The notes: generated from the sequence alone by a model not told the origin. DNA of 64,000 nucleotides from Dendrosporobacter quercicolus (GCF_900104455.1 NZ_FNHB01000002.1:1-64000), one strand, 5' to 3'. Counted from the stretch's first letter, positions 1-8,607 are shown. A program made the numbers and translations.

Positions 1-142
1 TGATGCGGTCGCTTAGTTAGAGCGGAGCGATAACATCCATAATGTATATCGCGACAATCTAACGAAGCAAAAACCATCCTAAAATGAATATCTTCTGTGA
101 AGTTTTCAGGGAATATACCTTTCAAGGATATTCACCTGACGA
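1..142. other. Spacer upstream of 5S rRNA
   Basis: No gene is visible. A short inverted repeat (gaatat/atattc, about 111-133) precedes the 5S gene and could be part of rRNA processing. The end of 23S rRNA would be expected to the left, outside the window; I do not recognise its 3' end here. Confidence 0.5.
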
Positions 143-258
143 TTCAGTGGCGATAGCTGCGAGGCTCCACCTGTTCCCATACCGAACACAGTAGTTAAGC
201 TCGTATACGTCGAAAGTACTTGGTTGGAAACGGCCTGGGAGGATAGAAAGCTGCTGAT
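143..258 (+). rRNA. rrf: 5S ribosomal RNA
   Basis: 5S rRNA of the large ribosomal subunit. The conserved core (ccacctgttcccat, then accgaacacagtagttaagc) lies at 167-200. Terminal helix I can be drawn between ttcagtggc (143-151) and gctgctga (250-257), including two G-U pairs, which sets the ends to within a few bases. Length of about 115 nt is normal. An intrinsic terminator follows directly, so this is the end of an rRNA operon. A decayed second copy lies at 411-503. Confidence 0.93.
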
Positions 259-263
259 TGAGA

Positions 264-293
264 AACACCTGTCTTGCGACGGGTGTTTTTTTA
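264..293 (+). terminator. rRNA operon terminator
   Basis: A ten-base-pair stem (aacacctgtc 264-273 with gacgggtgtt 278-287, one G-U pair) and a four-base loop ttgc are followed by a run of T. This is a standard intrinsic terminator directly behind 5S rRNA. Confidence 0.9.
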
Positions 294-318
294 TTGTGCG
301 AATGAGAAGGCCGGAGGG

Positions 319-380
319 TGCGGCCATTAGGCAACGCTGCGCCGCTGCCGCTTAACCTCCGCTTATGCCTAATGGCCGCA
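319..380. repeat. Palindromic repeat, copy 1
   Basis: Fourteen-base arms tgcggccattaggc (319-332) and gcctaatggccgca (367-380) flank a GC-rich centre of 34 bases. The same unit recurs at 561-628 and 656-718, each followed by a conserved tail (ccttggtgatgctgacggct or close). It resembles REP-type intergenic palindromes. No copies were noticed elsewhere in the window. Confidence 0.85.
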
Positions 381-410
381 TGCTCCTTGGTGATGCTGAC
401 GGCTGTGAGG

Positions 411-503
411 GAACACAGTAGTTAAACCTATATACGCTGAAAGTGCTGATGCGCTTACGCATACAGTAGGAACGGCCTGGAGGCTAGAAAGCTGCTGATT
501 GAG
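411..503 (+). pseudogene. Truncated, decayed 5S rRNA copy
   Basis: This is a partial duplicate of the 5S gene. gaacacagtagttaa at 411 matches 184, and the 3' end with aacggcctgg and agaaagctgctgattgag (471-503) matches 229-262. The first 40 or so bases of 5S are missing, including helix I's 5' strand, and about 15 extra bases sit in the middle (around 445-468). It cannot fold as 5S rRNA. The copy continues into its own terminator and a second palindromic repeat, so the duplicated unit is 227-242 bp long. Confidence 0.85.
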
Positions 504-507
504 AAAG

Positions 508-535
508 CACCTGTCCTGCGACGGGTGTTTTTTTA
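508..535 (+). terminator. Duplicated 5S terminator
   Basis: cacctgtc (508-515) pairs with gacgggtg (520-527) around loop ctgc and is followed by T7. It is a near-copy of the terminator at 264-293 and still looks functional although the 5S copy before it is broken. Confidence 0.8.
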
Positions 536-560
536 TTGTGCGAAGTAGAGAAGGCCCGGA

Positions 561-628
561 GTGTGCGGCCATTAGGCAACGCTGCGCCGCTGCCGCTTAA
601 CCTCCGCTTATGCCTAATGGCCGCACAC
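561..628. repeat. Palindromic repeat, copy 2
   Basis: Seventeen-base perfect arms (561-577 and 612-628), the longest of the three copies. The centre is the same as copy 1 (cgctgcgccgctgccgctta). Confidence 0.85.
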
Positions 629-655
629 TCCTTGGTGATGCTGACGGCTGTGAGC

Positions 656-718
656 GTGCGGCTATTACAACGGCTGCGCCGCTGCCGTTTAGCCTTCGCT
701 TATGCATAATGGCCGCAC
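656..718. repeat. Palindromic repeat, copy 3 (diverged)
   Basis: gtgcggctatta (656-667) is opposed to taatggccgcac (707-718) with one mismatch. The centre and the tail at 727-747 match copies 1 and 2 with several substitutions. It is the most diverged copy and lacks a 5S fragment. Confidence 0.75.
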
Positions 719-805
719 ACTCCCAGGTCATGCTGACGGCTGTGAGGGAACAAGAGAACAGCCCCTTTGTTTAATACATAGGGGAATCGTCCTGTGTGTA
801 TTTGT

Positions 806-1948
806 CTATCGCTTAAAGACTTGTTGTCCGTTGACAAAAACCTGTTCAATATTGGTTGCAACAGCAAAGGGGTCGCCGTCTAAAATGACAAGATCAGCCT
901 CTTTGCCTGCTTCAATACTGCCAACGCGGTCACTTACGCCGATAATTTCAGCAGCCGTCAGCGTGATTGCTTTTAGCGCGATGTCGCGCGGCAGACCTTC
1001 GCGGATGGCTAAGGCGGCCTCCAAACGGAGACTGCTGATTGGGAGAATGGGGTGGTCGGTGATTAGCGCAATTTTTACGCCGGCTTGATGTAGCAGGGCT
1101 GGTGTACTGTAAGTCCGTTCCCGCAATTCAACTTTTACCCGTGCGGTAATTGAGGGGCCAATGGTAGCGGTGACATTGCGGCGAGCTAATTCGTCAGCTA
1201 TTTTATGAGCTGCTGTGGCATGCTCGATGTTGAGCTTTAGGCTGAACTCATCGGCAATGCGAATTGCCGTCATAATATCGTCGGCGGCATGAGCGTGCGC
1301 CCGCAGGGGGATTGTGCCGTTAAGCAGCAGCAGCAAAGCCTCCATGCGTAAATCGCGATCAGATGAAGTGGAATTTTTCTGATAGTTGCGGGCTTTCACC
1401 AGGGCTTCTCTAATGATACCGGCGATACTCATGCGGGTAGAGGGCGGCTGATCTTTATTGACATAGGTTTTGATAGGATTTTCGCCAAAGGCCATTTTAA
1501 TTCCCGCAGGCTGACGCAGGACCATATGATCAATGATATGCCCATAGGTTTTTATTGCAACGCTTTGACCGCCGATTACTGTTTCGCTGCCCGGTGTAAT
1601 GATAATTGTTGTAGTGCCGGAGCTGTAGGCGTCACGCAAGCCGGGGTCTTCGGGGTTAATGCCGTCAATGGCCCGCAGGTGGGGGCAAACCGGATCATTT
1701 ACTTCGTTTTTATCCAGGTGAGCTGCTCCGGCGGCTTCTTCCGCCAGGCCGATATGAGTGTGGCAGTCGATAAAGCCAGGGGTAATTGTCTTGTCTCTGG
1801 CGTCAATTATTTTAGCATCGTGAGGGATGGAAATATGTTGGTTAACAGCCAGTATTTTGCCGTTTTGAATAAGAATTGTGGCCCCAGGCAGCGGACTGGT
1901 ACTGGCAGCTGCTGCTGTATAGACTGTTCCTCCGCAAATAGCAAGCAT
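806..1948 (-). CDS. Amidohydrolase, imidazolonepropionase-like
   Basis: A 380-residue metal-dependent hydrolase of the amidohydrolase superfamily. Visible metal ligands are H63 and H65 (DCHTHIG), H218/H220 (RAHAHAAD), H243 (IEHAT) and D298 (ITDHP). The C-terminal IEAGKEADLVILDGDPF segment is the usual composite beta-domain. Such proteins cleave C-N bonds of cyclic amides or dipeptides; the substrate cannot be read from the sequence. There is no signal peptide, so it is cytoplasmic. The start is the ATG behind AGGAGG (about 1961-1966 on the complement). It stands alone on this strand, between the rRNA repeats and the divergent mqnE. Confidence 0.85.
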   Translation of the reverse strand: MLAICGGTVYTAAAASTSPLPGATILIQNGKILAVNQHISIPHDAKIIDARDKTITPGFIDCHTHIGLAEEAAGAAHLDKNEVNDPVCPHLRAIDGINPEDPGLRDAYSSGTTTIIITPGSETVIGGQSVAIKTYGHIIDHMVLRQPAGIKMAFGENPIKTYVNKDQPPSTRMSIAGIIREALVKARNYQKNSTSSDRDLRMEALLLLLNGTIPLRAHAHAADDIMTAIRIADEFSLKLNIEHATAAHKIADELARRNVTATIGPSITARVKVELRERTYSTPALLHQAGVKIALITDHPILPISSLRLEAALAIREGLPRDIALKAITLTAAEIIGVSDRVGSIEAGKEADLVILDGDPFAVATNIEQVFVNGQQVFKR

Positions 1949-2169
1949 AAGTTGCAGGCCTCCTGTTTCCTTGTTTTAAATGACGCAAGGTACCAGATAG
2001 TTTATGCACCGGCCGCCTTTTTATCCTGTGCGCCAAGGTGTTTTTACTGGTTGTTGTTGCCAATGCGTGCATGGTGGACAGGCTTTTCAATTTTGCGCAA
2101 ATAGTGTAATATTCAGCAGGAAGCTCCGGCCTACCTGCTGAACATATACTTGGAAGGAGTGTAAGTTGT

Positions 2170-3255
2170 TTGGACGCAATTTTTTATGAAATAGAGCATA
2201 AAATCCGGGACGGCGTGCGATTAACCCGTGATGAAGGCCTGACTTTATTTAACTCACAGGATTTGGCCTGGCTGGGCTATTTGGCAAACATCGCCAGGAA
2301 GAGAATTAGTGGCGATTATGTGTATTTTAATGTAAACAGACACATAAACCTTACGAATATATGTACGGCCCGCTGTAAGTTCTGTGCATTCGGCTGTGAT
2401 GCGGATAGTGCTCAGGCCTATACAATGACCAAAGAAAAGGCAGTCAGCCTGGCTAAGCAGTCAGCCCAGGATCCCGATCTCCGGGAGCTGCATATCGTCA
2501 GTGGGCTGCATCCCGACTGGCCTTTTGAATTTTATCTTGATGTATTGCATTCTCTCAGGTCGGCGTTGCCGGATATTCATCTTAAGGCATTTACCGCTGT
2601 CGAGATATGCCACTTTGCTAAAATTTCCGGGAAATCAATTGAAGAAGTGCTAAAAGCGTTGATTGACGCCGGTATGGACTCAATGCCCGGCGGCGGCGCT
2701 GAAATTTTATCCGACCGGGTTCGCGAGCAGTTGTGTCCCCAAAAGGCCAGCGCCGGCGAATGGCTGGAGGTTGCCCGTACCGCGCATAAGCTGGGCTTGC
2801 GCAGCAATGCGAGTATGTTGTACGGTCATATTGAGACGGTTGAGGAGAGAATCGACCATTTACTGGCGCTTAGAGAGCTTCAGGATGAAACCGGAGGCTT
2901 TCAAACGTTTATTTGTTTTCCTTTTCACCCGGTGAATACAGAGCTGGAAAACCAGATTATCCGTACTACCGTGTGGGATGATTTAAAAATGATGGCTATT
3001 TCCCGCTTAATGCTGGATAACTTTAAAAATATTAAAGCATATTGGATTATGTTAACTTTGCCCATTGCCCAGTTAGCCCTGGGGTTTGGGGCAAATGACA
3101 TTGACGGTACAGTTAGCGAGGAGCGGATCATGCAGGCAGCCGGGGCGAAAGCCGGGCGATCATTAAGCAAGGAAACTTTAATCAATTCCATTCGTCAGGC
3201 GGGGCGGATACCTGCAGAGCGGGATTCGATGTATAATATTATAAAAATTGTTTAA
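2170..3255 (+). CDS. mqnE: Aminofutalosine synthase MqnE (radical SAM)
   Basis: A 361-residue radical SAM enzyme that joins 3-enolpyruvoyl-benzoate and adenosine to aminofutalosine, an early step of the futalosine route to menaquinone. The CxxxCxxC cluster motif is C65, C69, C72 (CTARCKFC). HIVSGLHPD, LKAFTAVEI and PGGGAEIL are characteristic of MqnE rather than its relative MqnC. Length is typical. The start is TTG at 2170, chosen because GGAAGGAG ends about ten bases upstream. A 9-bp stem-loop (2112-2120 with 2134-2142) precedes the ribosome site. No other mqn genes are near, so the pathway is scattered. It implies anaerobic respiration with menaquinone. Confidence 0.9.
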   Translation: MDAIFYEIEHKIRDGVRLTRDEGLTLFNSQDLAWLGYLANIARKRISGDYVYFNVNRHINLTNICTARCKFCAFGCDADSAQAYTMTKEKAVSLAKQSAQDPDLRELHIVSGLHPDWPFEFYLDVLHSLRSALPDIHLKAFTAVEICHFAKISGKSIEEVLKALIDAGMDSMPGGGAEILSDRVREQLCPQKASAGEWLEVARTAHKLGLRSNASMLYGHIETVEERIDHLLALRELQDETGGFQTFICFPFHPVNTELENQIIRTTVWDDLKMMAISRLMLDNFKNIKAYWIMLTLPIAQLALGFGANDIDGTVSEERIMQAAGAKAGRSLSKETLINSIRQAGRIPAERDSMYNIIKIV

Positions 3256-3402
3256 GAGGTAGTGCTTTGCCCGTCTAAACTTGCGGTGTTTTGGCGGGAT
3301 TTTGCGTTCGCGCACTGGCTTGCCGATGTTCTGCAGGCGCGGCTTCTCCGCCTTGCTGGGCAGACCCATGTGCAACTCACTGAAATTTAAGAGCTACAGA
3401 GC

Positions 3403-3432
3403 AAAAAGAACAGTCATAGCTGTTCTTTTTTT
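3403..3432 (+). terminator. Terminator after mqnE
   Basis: aaaaagaacag (3403-3413) and ctgttcttttt (3420-3430) form the stem around a six-base loop, followed by more T. The 150 bases between the mqnE stop and this hairpin hold no convincing gene. Confidence 0.8.
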
Positions 3433-3507
3433 ATCATGGATAAACTATTTTTGGGGAAACTAAGCGTGGGTTGTTTAATAGAAAGAGTGACAACAGGAGG
3501 TGATATC

Positions 3508-3678
3508 ATGAGCCGGGTTTATGATCACAATGACCAGTCTAAGCATGGTCCCTGGGGTACAGTTAAAGCTAAGCATCATGGCCCTTATGGCAATAAGGAC
3601 AATCAGCAGCAGGCGACAACGCAGTTTAAAGGCGAGAAGCAAGTCAAACCGATAGAAAAACCGGATAGACTAAAATAA
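3508..3678 (+). CDS. Small hydrophilic protein, 56 aa
   Basis: Function not recognised. The ATG at 3508 follows a strong AGGAGGTGAT ribosome site, so translation is likely; a longer reading starting at 3436 has no such site. The product is 56 residues, very polar, with two related segments (SKHGPWGTVKAKHHGPYGNK) rich in His, Gly and Lys and no Cys or membrane segment. It is flanked by terminators on both sides, so it is probably its own transcription unit. It could be a stress or spore-associated small protein, but nothing in the sequence proves that. Confidence 0.7.
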   Translation: MSRVYDHNDQSKHGPWGTVKAKHHGPYGNKDNQQQATTQFKGEKQVKPIEKPDRLK

Positions 3679-3703
3679 AGGCGGCCTAGCTGCCTTTATT
3701 TTT
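3677..3703 (+). terminator. Terminator after small protein
   Basis: aaaggc (3677-3682) pairs with gccttt (3692-3697), followed by attttt. Short stem but in the right place, overlapping the stop codon. Confidence 0.6.
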
Positions 3704-3816
3704 ACAGTTGGAAGAAAGGGCACGCACCTTTTTAGCCTGCTGCGCCAGGCAGGATAGTGGGCGGCAGATAACGAATGAATTTACCATGGGATTTTTTCAG
3801 GATAAGGAGTGTATTG

Positions 3817-5538
3817 ATGAATGCCGTAGTACTGACGATTTTTGTCATCTTTAATTTTTTCTATTTGTTTTTTGAAATGCCGGTTTTTTCTTGGGGGTTT
3901 ACAGACTGGTCGCCACTGGCAATGATTTGGGGCATACTATTGCTGGTCGTCCCGGCAGTGTTGCTGATCAACAAATTCCGGGCCTATCTTAGGGGTACTG
4001 TACTGGGTGAACTGCTGGAACAGCATTTTGGCTGGGTGTTTCAAGAGCGCAACAATGTTGTTGATATAACCAATTATCAACACAATGGCAATATGAGTAA
4101 GCGGCATAAACTTTTAGCAGTGTGTGGAGCGGCGTTACTGGTATTAGGGTTGGTTAACCTGTTGATTCTTCCTCTATTAACCAGCTTGCCTTTATTTTAT
4201 AGCAAAGCCTACCGCAATTTGCTGGGGGATGTCAAGGAAAGCTCTTTTAGCTCCGATATTGAGCCAATTAATTTAGCTCAAATACGAATTGTTGATGAGG
4301 AAACCGCCCGGAAACTGGCTGAGAAAAAAATTGGTGAAGTTCCGGCTTTGGGCAGTCAGGTCCAAATGGGGGCACTGGCTTTACAAAACGTGAAAGGCGG
4401 ACTGTATTATATTGCCCCGTTAGAGCATCGGGGGCTTTTTCAGTGGATTTCCAACCGCTCGCCGGGCAGTGAAGGGTTTGTAATGGTTTCGGCAACCAAT
4501 CCCCAGGATGTCAGGTTAATTCAGGATATACATATTAAGTATCAGTTGCGGGGGTTTCTTTTTGACTATTTGCCGCGCTACTTATATTTTAAGGGTATCG
4601 TTACTGCCGGTATGGCTGATTTTTCCTTTGAAGTGGATGATGAACTACAGCCTTATTGGGTTGTGCCTCTATATAAGAATAAAATAGGCTATGGCGGAGC
4701 TGACGCTGTAGGCGTTGTAACTGTAAATGCTCAAACCGGCGATATTGCCAGGTATTCGCTGGAGAATATTCCCGCCTGGCTGGACCGGGTGCAGCCGGAG
4801 CAACTGGTGTTTAAACAGATCAGAGACTGGGGCGAATATGTAAACGGCTACTGGAACAGCATATTTGCTAAAACCGGTACCCTAAGGCCAACCAATAATG
4901 AATTGCATTTAATTTATGGCAATGACGACCATGTGTATTGGTATACCGGAATTACATCTTTAGGGCGGGACGAAAGCACGGTTGGCTTTATTTTGGTGAA
5001 CTCAAGAACCAAGGAAGCAAAGTGGTATAAGGTAGCCGGGGCGAATGAAGCGGGCGCGCGGAAGTCGGCGGAAGGTCAGGTTCAGGAAAAAGGATACCGG
5101 GCCGGCTATCCGATTTTGTATAATATCAATGGCATTCCTACTTATATAGCGCCGCTCAAGGATAAGGAAGGCTTATTGAAAGCAATTGCATCTATTTCTG
5201 TTGAAAATTATAATCTGGTAGGGGTAGGACCGGATATTGAAAGCTCGTTGCGGGCTTACCAGCAAAGTCTTGCCAATCGCGGCAATATGTTTATCCCCGG
5301 AAATGAGGTTGCCAGAGCCGAGCTAACCGGTAAGATCAGCCGTCTATCCCAGGTTGTAAAGGGCGGGGAGTCGTATTTTTATCTCATGCTGGAAGGCGAT
5401 CCGCGCATCTTTATCGGCACTATCAATACTGCTCCGAAACTGCCGCTGGTAAAGCCCGGTGATGTTGTGAAGATAACGGTTAATAATACTCATGATGAAA
5501 CGATTAATATTGTTGGATTTCAGGGAGAGAATTATTAA
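3817..5538 (+). CDS. Membrane protein of unknown function
   Basis: Not assigned to a family. The product has about 573 residues with three hydrophobic segments near the N-terminus: the first 20 residues, about 35-55 (LAMIWGILLLVVPAVLLI), and about 105-130 (LLAVCGAALLVLGLVNLLIL). A large soluble region of about 440 residues, rich in Tyr and Trp, follows and is probably extracytoplasmic. I chose ATG 3817 because AAGGAG lies eight bases upstream; the ATG at 3775 would add 14 residues but has no clear ribosome site. It is followed 44 bases later by two DUF445 genes on the same strand, so the three may form an operon. Confidence 0.65.
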   Translation: MNAVVLTIFVIFNFFYLFFEMPVFSWGFTDWSPLAMIWGILLLVVPAVLLINKFRAYLRGTVLGELLEQHFGWVFQERNNVVDITNYQHNGNMSKRHKLLAVCGAALLVLGLVNLLILPLLTSLPLFYSKAYRNLLGDVKESSFSSDIEPINLAQIRIVDEETARKLAEKKIGEVPALGSQVQMGALALQNVKGGLYYIAPLEHRGLFQWISNRSPGSEGFVMVSATNPQDVRLIQDIHIKYQLRGFLFDYLPRYLYFKGIVTAGMADFSFEVDDELQPYWVVPLYKNKIGYGGADAVGVVTVNAQTGDIARYSLENIPAWLDRVQPEQLVFKQIRDWGEYVNGYWNSIFAKTGTLRPTNNELHLIYGNDDHVYWYTGITSLGRDESTVGFILVNSRTKEAKWYKVAGANEAGARKSAEGQVQEKGYRAGYPILYNINGIPTYIAPLKDKEGLLKAIASISVENYNLVGVGPDIESSLRAYQQSLANRGNMFIPGNEVARAELTGKISRLSQVVKGGESYFYLMLEGDPRIFIGTINTAPKLPLVKPGDVVKITVNNTHDETINIVGFQGENY

Positions 5539-5582
5539 GCGGGGGTGACGGCGGTGGTTCGTCAATGGATTGTGAGGGTACA

Positions 5583-6821
5583 ATGATAGCCAATAAGTAT
5601 AAAGCTGCACTTACGCTGGGAGCAGCTTCGGTTGGCTTGCTGGCCGGCTTTCCCTATAGTCACCATTTTTGGGGAGGCTTGCTGACGAGCGCCTGTCAGG
5701 CTGCCGTAGTGGGCGGGTTGGCCGATTGGTTTGCAGTAACGGCTTTATTCCGTAAACCGCTCGGTATACCGTTCAGAACAGCAATTGTACCACGGAACCG
5801 CAAAAAGATTTTTCAAGCGATTGCTGAAATGGTGCAAGTGGAGTTATTGTCAAAAGAGAATATCGCCAAAACGCTGGTAAATTATGATTTATCAGCCGTT
5901 GCCCTGCATTTTCTGAATGAGCATGATGGCCGTAAATACCTTAAAGAAATTGTTTATCAATTTGCTTATAAGTTTATTGAACAGGTGGAGCCGGATGAAC
6001 TGGGTGTTATCATTGGCGGGATATTAAAAAAATACGCCCGGGACGCCAGGCTTGCGCCACTCATTATTGAATCAAGTGAATGGCTGATTGAGAACAAGTA
6101 TGATGACCAAATCATAGATTTTTTCATTGCTCAGCTGGAAAGTATTGGGGAGCAACAACCATTCCGGCATTTGCTGGGCGATTTGGTGCTGGAGGCGCGC
6201 AAATCGTATGAACGGGACAGCGAGCGCCGCCGGATATTTAATGATTTGTTCCAGTTGTCTCAGCAGCAGCTGGCCAAAGATGCCCAGAAAGCTTTGCTGG
6301 ATTTTCTTGACGAAGTAAAAAGTAGCGGACATCCTCTCCGCAGCCGCCTGAAGGACAGGCTGGTCCGGTTAATCGTTAATTTGCGGAGCGATGAGGCCTT
6401 GCAGCAGCAAATCGAGGACTGGAAAACCAGCCAGTTGAGCAATAAAATTGATTTTGTCCAATACAGCACCAGTTTTATCGCTGAGTGGCGGATGAAAGCA
6501 GTGCAAAACAAAGAGCAGGCAGCGTGGCTGGGAGAATTGTCAAATCAGCTCAACCAATTTATTGATGAGTTTGCCGCCAGTAAAACCAGAAGGCTGAATT
6601 TTGACCACCAGGTTAAACAGTTAATTGGTAAATGGCTGGACAGTAATCAGGCTGAAATTGGCAGTCTGGTTAAAAACAGCCTCAAAAAAATGACAGACGA
6701 TATGCTGGTGGAATTCATTGAAACCCGGGTTGGCAATGATTTGCAGATGATTCGAATTAATGGGTCGGTTGTTGGCGGTTTGGCGGGAATGTGCATCTAT
6801 TTATTGACTTTTTGGTGGTAG
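5583..6821 (+). CDS. DUF445 family membrane-anchored protein
   Basis: A 412-residue protein of the DUF445 family (YheB/YjiN group), whose function is not established. The family hallmark is near the N-terminus: a hydrophobic segment, then GGLADWFAVTALFRKPLGIP and IVPRNRKKI. A long helical, charged middle follows, and the C-terminus has VGNDLQMIRINGSVVGGLAG with a last membrane segment. That gives a membrane anchor at each end with a cytoplasmic or periplasmic helical body. ATG 5583 follows gaggg by five bases; an ATG at 5565 is possible. The neighbouring gene at 6838 is a paralogue. Confidence 0.85.
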   Translation: MIANKYKAALTLGAASVGLLAGFPYSHHFWGGLLTSACQAAVVGGLADWFAVTALFRKPLGIPFRTAIVPRNRKKIFQAIAEMVQVELLSKENIAKTLVNYDLSAVALHFLNEHDGRKYLKEIVYQFAYKFIEQVEPDELGVIIGGILKKYARDARLAPLIIESSEWLIENKYDDQIIDFFIAQLESIGEQQPFRHLLGDLVLEARKSYERDSERRRIFNDLFQLSQQQLAKDAQKALLDFLDEVKSSGHPLRSRLKDRLVRLIVNLRSDEALQQQIEDWKTSQLSNKIDFVQYSTSFIAEWRMKAVQNKEQAAWLGELSNQLNQFIDEFAASKTRRLNFDHQVKQLIGKWLDSNQAEIGSLVKNSLKKMTDDMLVEFIETRVGNDLQMIRINGSVVGGLAGMCIYLLTFWW

Positions 6822-6837
6822 AAGGCAAGGTGCTGAA

Positions 6838-8118
6838 ATGAGTTTTAGAAAAATAGCCAATCAAATGCTGGCGACGGTTTTTTTGCTGTTTATGGCCGTC
6901 GCAATGTTAAAATATCATTATCCCGGCAACACAGCAGTCACTTTGGTGTATGTTTGTCTGGAAGGGGCTTTGATCGGCGGAATTGCCGACTGGTTTGCGG
7001 TCACCGCTTTATTCGGGCGGCCATTGGGCATTACCTGGCATACTGAATTAATACCCCGCAACAGGGAGCGGATTGTCCAGGCTTTAACTGAGGTGGTGGA
7101 AAAGGATTTGCTCAGCGTGTCGGCGATTCGCAAGCGGCTGGCCGGAATCGCTTTTGTCGAAGCCTTTATTGACTGGGTGGATGAGCAGGGCGGACAGGAG
7201 TATTTAGCCGGAGTTTTTGCCCGTCATGGCAAAGCGGTTTGGGACGACAAGGATTTTCAGGCAATTGTCGGTTATTTGGAAAGCTTACTGCGGCGTAATG
7301 CCAATGAGGTCGATATGGCAAACTTGTTTCATCCTTTACTCAATCAGGCGCTGGAACGCGGCAAAGGGGAAAAACTGGTCGATTTTATTCTGGAGGAACT
7401 GATTGGGCTTGTTCAAAAACCATCATTCCGACAGGCGGTATTTCGCTATATGCAAGAGTTAAAGCATAAAAAAGCCCGCTCCCTGCTGGAAAAAGCGGTG
7501 GTGTGGCTGGGTGAGCAAACGGACAGCATTAATGTGGAAGAAGCGTCTAACGCCTTATGTGACGAGTTAGTGGTTTTGTTACAGGAGCTAACCGATAAAG
7601 ATCATTTGGTTCGCCAGTGGATAACTGTTAAATTAACGGCCATCGCAGCAAATGTTGCCGGCAACCGCTTGTGGCTGGACGCAATGGAAAGCTGGAAGCT
7701 GGCTCTGGTTAAGCAGCTTCAGTTAACAGCGGCGCTGGAGCGCGTGGTAACCAAGACTGCCGACGGATCTTATCAGCCGGTCAGTAAATGGCTGGCGAAG
7801 CAGGTGCATATTTACTGGACCGTGTTTAGAGAAGACAAGGCTTTACAGGGCTGGTTCGAGGCAAGAATTAAATATGCCGTATACCGGTTGGTAAAAAAGG
7901 AGCATCATTTGATTGGCCTGGTGGTAAAGTCGGTTTTGGGAAACTTTACCAACCGCGACCTTAGTCGGTTTGTTGAGGCTAAGGCCGGCCAGGATCTGCA
8001 GTGGATCAGGATTAATGGCTCGATTGTCGGCGGGATTGTCGCACTGATGCTGTATATGTTCCTGCACAATTTATATGTACCGTATGTCATACCAGCCATC
8101 CGTAACTTGGCGAGTTAA
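6838..8118 (+). CDS. DUF445 family protein, second paralogue
   Basis: A 426-residue paralogue of the preceding gene, 16 bases downstream. The same landmarks appear: GGIADWFAVTALFGRPLGI, LIPRNRERIV, and near the end GQDLQWIRINGSIVGGIVAL with a closing membrane segment. The middle has diverged strongly, which suggests an old tandem duplication and perhaps a heteromeric complex. Start ATG 6838 behind aaggtg. No DUF445 function is established, so none is assigned. Confidence 0.85.
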   Translation: MSFRKIANQMLATVFLLFMAVAMLKYHYPGNTAVTLVYVCLEGALIGGIADWFAVTALFGRPLGITWHTELIPRNRERIVQALTEVVEKDLLSVSAIRKRLAGIAFVEAFIDWVDEQGGQEYLAGVFARHGKAVWDDKDFQAIVGYLESLLRRNANEVDMANLFHPLLNQALERGKGEKLVDFILEELIGLVQKPSFRQAVFRYMQELKHKKARSLLEKAVVWLGEQTDSINVEEASNALCDELVVLLQELTDKDHLVRQWITVKLTAIAANVAGNRLWLDAMESWKLALVKQLQLTAALERVVTKTADGSYQPVSKWLAKQVHIYWTVFREDKALQGWFEARIKYAVYRLVKKEHHLIGLVVKSVLGNFTNRDLSRFVEAKAGQDLQWIRINGSIVGGIVALMLYMFLHNLYVPYVIPAIRNLAS

Positions 8119-8375
8119 AAACACCAGGCATTTGCATTACCGGCGCGGAGTACCGATAATTAATACTTCAACTGTGGCGATGCCTGCGCCATAAGATCAG
8201 CTTGATCAGGCGTTACTTTATTTATTATTCTATGAGCAGGCTCCTTTCGGGTTTATTGAAAATGAATTGTCGTTTATAGTTTCTGATCCGGATGAATGAA
8301 TAAATAGTTCAGTTACTGTTTGCCGATACTATAAGGAGGAAAGTATTTTTAATAAACATTGGAGGTGGGCGCAAT
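8119..8375. other. Intergenic region, no gene seen
   Basis: About 257 bases between the DUF445 gene and the small ORF at 8376. It holds a gatca/gcttgatc repeat near 8196 and a second AGGAGG at about 8336. No riboswitch family was recognised. The promoter of the small ORF probably lies here but I cannot place it. Confidence 0.4.
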
Positions 8376-8516
8376 ATGCACTGGCTGATTCGTCCGGCTA
8401 TAGGCTGGGGCTCCTGGCTTTTGCTGCATAGTGTGGTTATTCCAGCCGTGTACGCGGCAGGAAAGAACTGCGGGAAGAAAGAAAACCAGTCCAAAGAATG
8501 TATGACGCCGGAGTAA
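8376..8516 (+). CDS. Small secreted or membrane peptide, 46 aa
   Basis: A 46-residue open frame (MHWLIRPAIGWG...) preceded by a strong GGAGGTG six bases ahead of ATG 8376. The first 27 residues are hydrophobic (WLLLHSVVIPAVYA) and end in an AxA-like site before a hydrophilic Cys-containing tail (KNCGKKENQSKECMTPE). It could be a signal peptide with a 19-residue product or a one-pass membrane peptide. It lies 25 bases before a 31-bp hairpin that would end its transcript. Function unknown. Confidence 0.5.
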   Translation: MHWLIRPAIGWGSWLLLHSVVIPAVYAAGKNCGKKENQSKECMTPE

Positions 8517-8541
8517 CCGGCGCAGGTTTCAACGGCAAGGG

Positions 8542-8607
8542 AAGCCAGTTTATGAAGAAATACCGGCAAGGCGACAGCCTTGCCGGTATTTCTTCATAAA
8601 CTGGCTT
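8542..8607. repeat. 31-bp perfect inverted repeat
   Basis: Arms 8542-8572 and 8577-8607 are perfectly complementary over 31 bases around the loop gaca. No T-run follows on either side. The right arm ends inside the -35 box of the Fur-type promoter at 8606. It may terminate the small ORF's transcript, but it is far longer than an ordinary terminator stem. Confidence 0.9.

Noticed and set aside
1526-2104. 192-residue plus-strand frame
   Set aside because: It lies opposite the amidohydrolase gene, which has clear family motifs and a ribosome site; the translated product looks random.
3281-3463. 60-residue frame after mqnE
   Set aside because: No ribosome site, runs through the mqnE terminator, and the product resembles no protein.
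8336-8434. 26-residue ATT-initiated leader peptide overlapping the small ORF
   Set aside because: An AGGAGG precedes it, but the product is unremarkable and out of frame with the better-supported small ORF.
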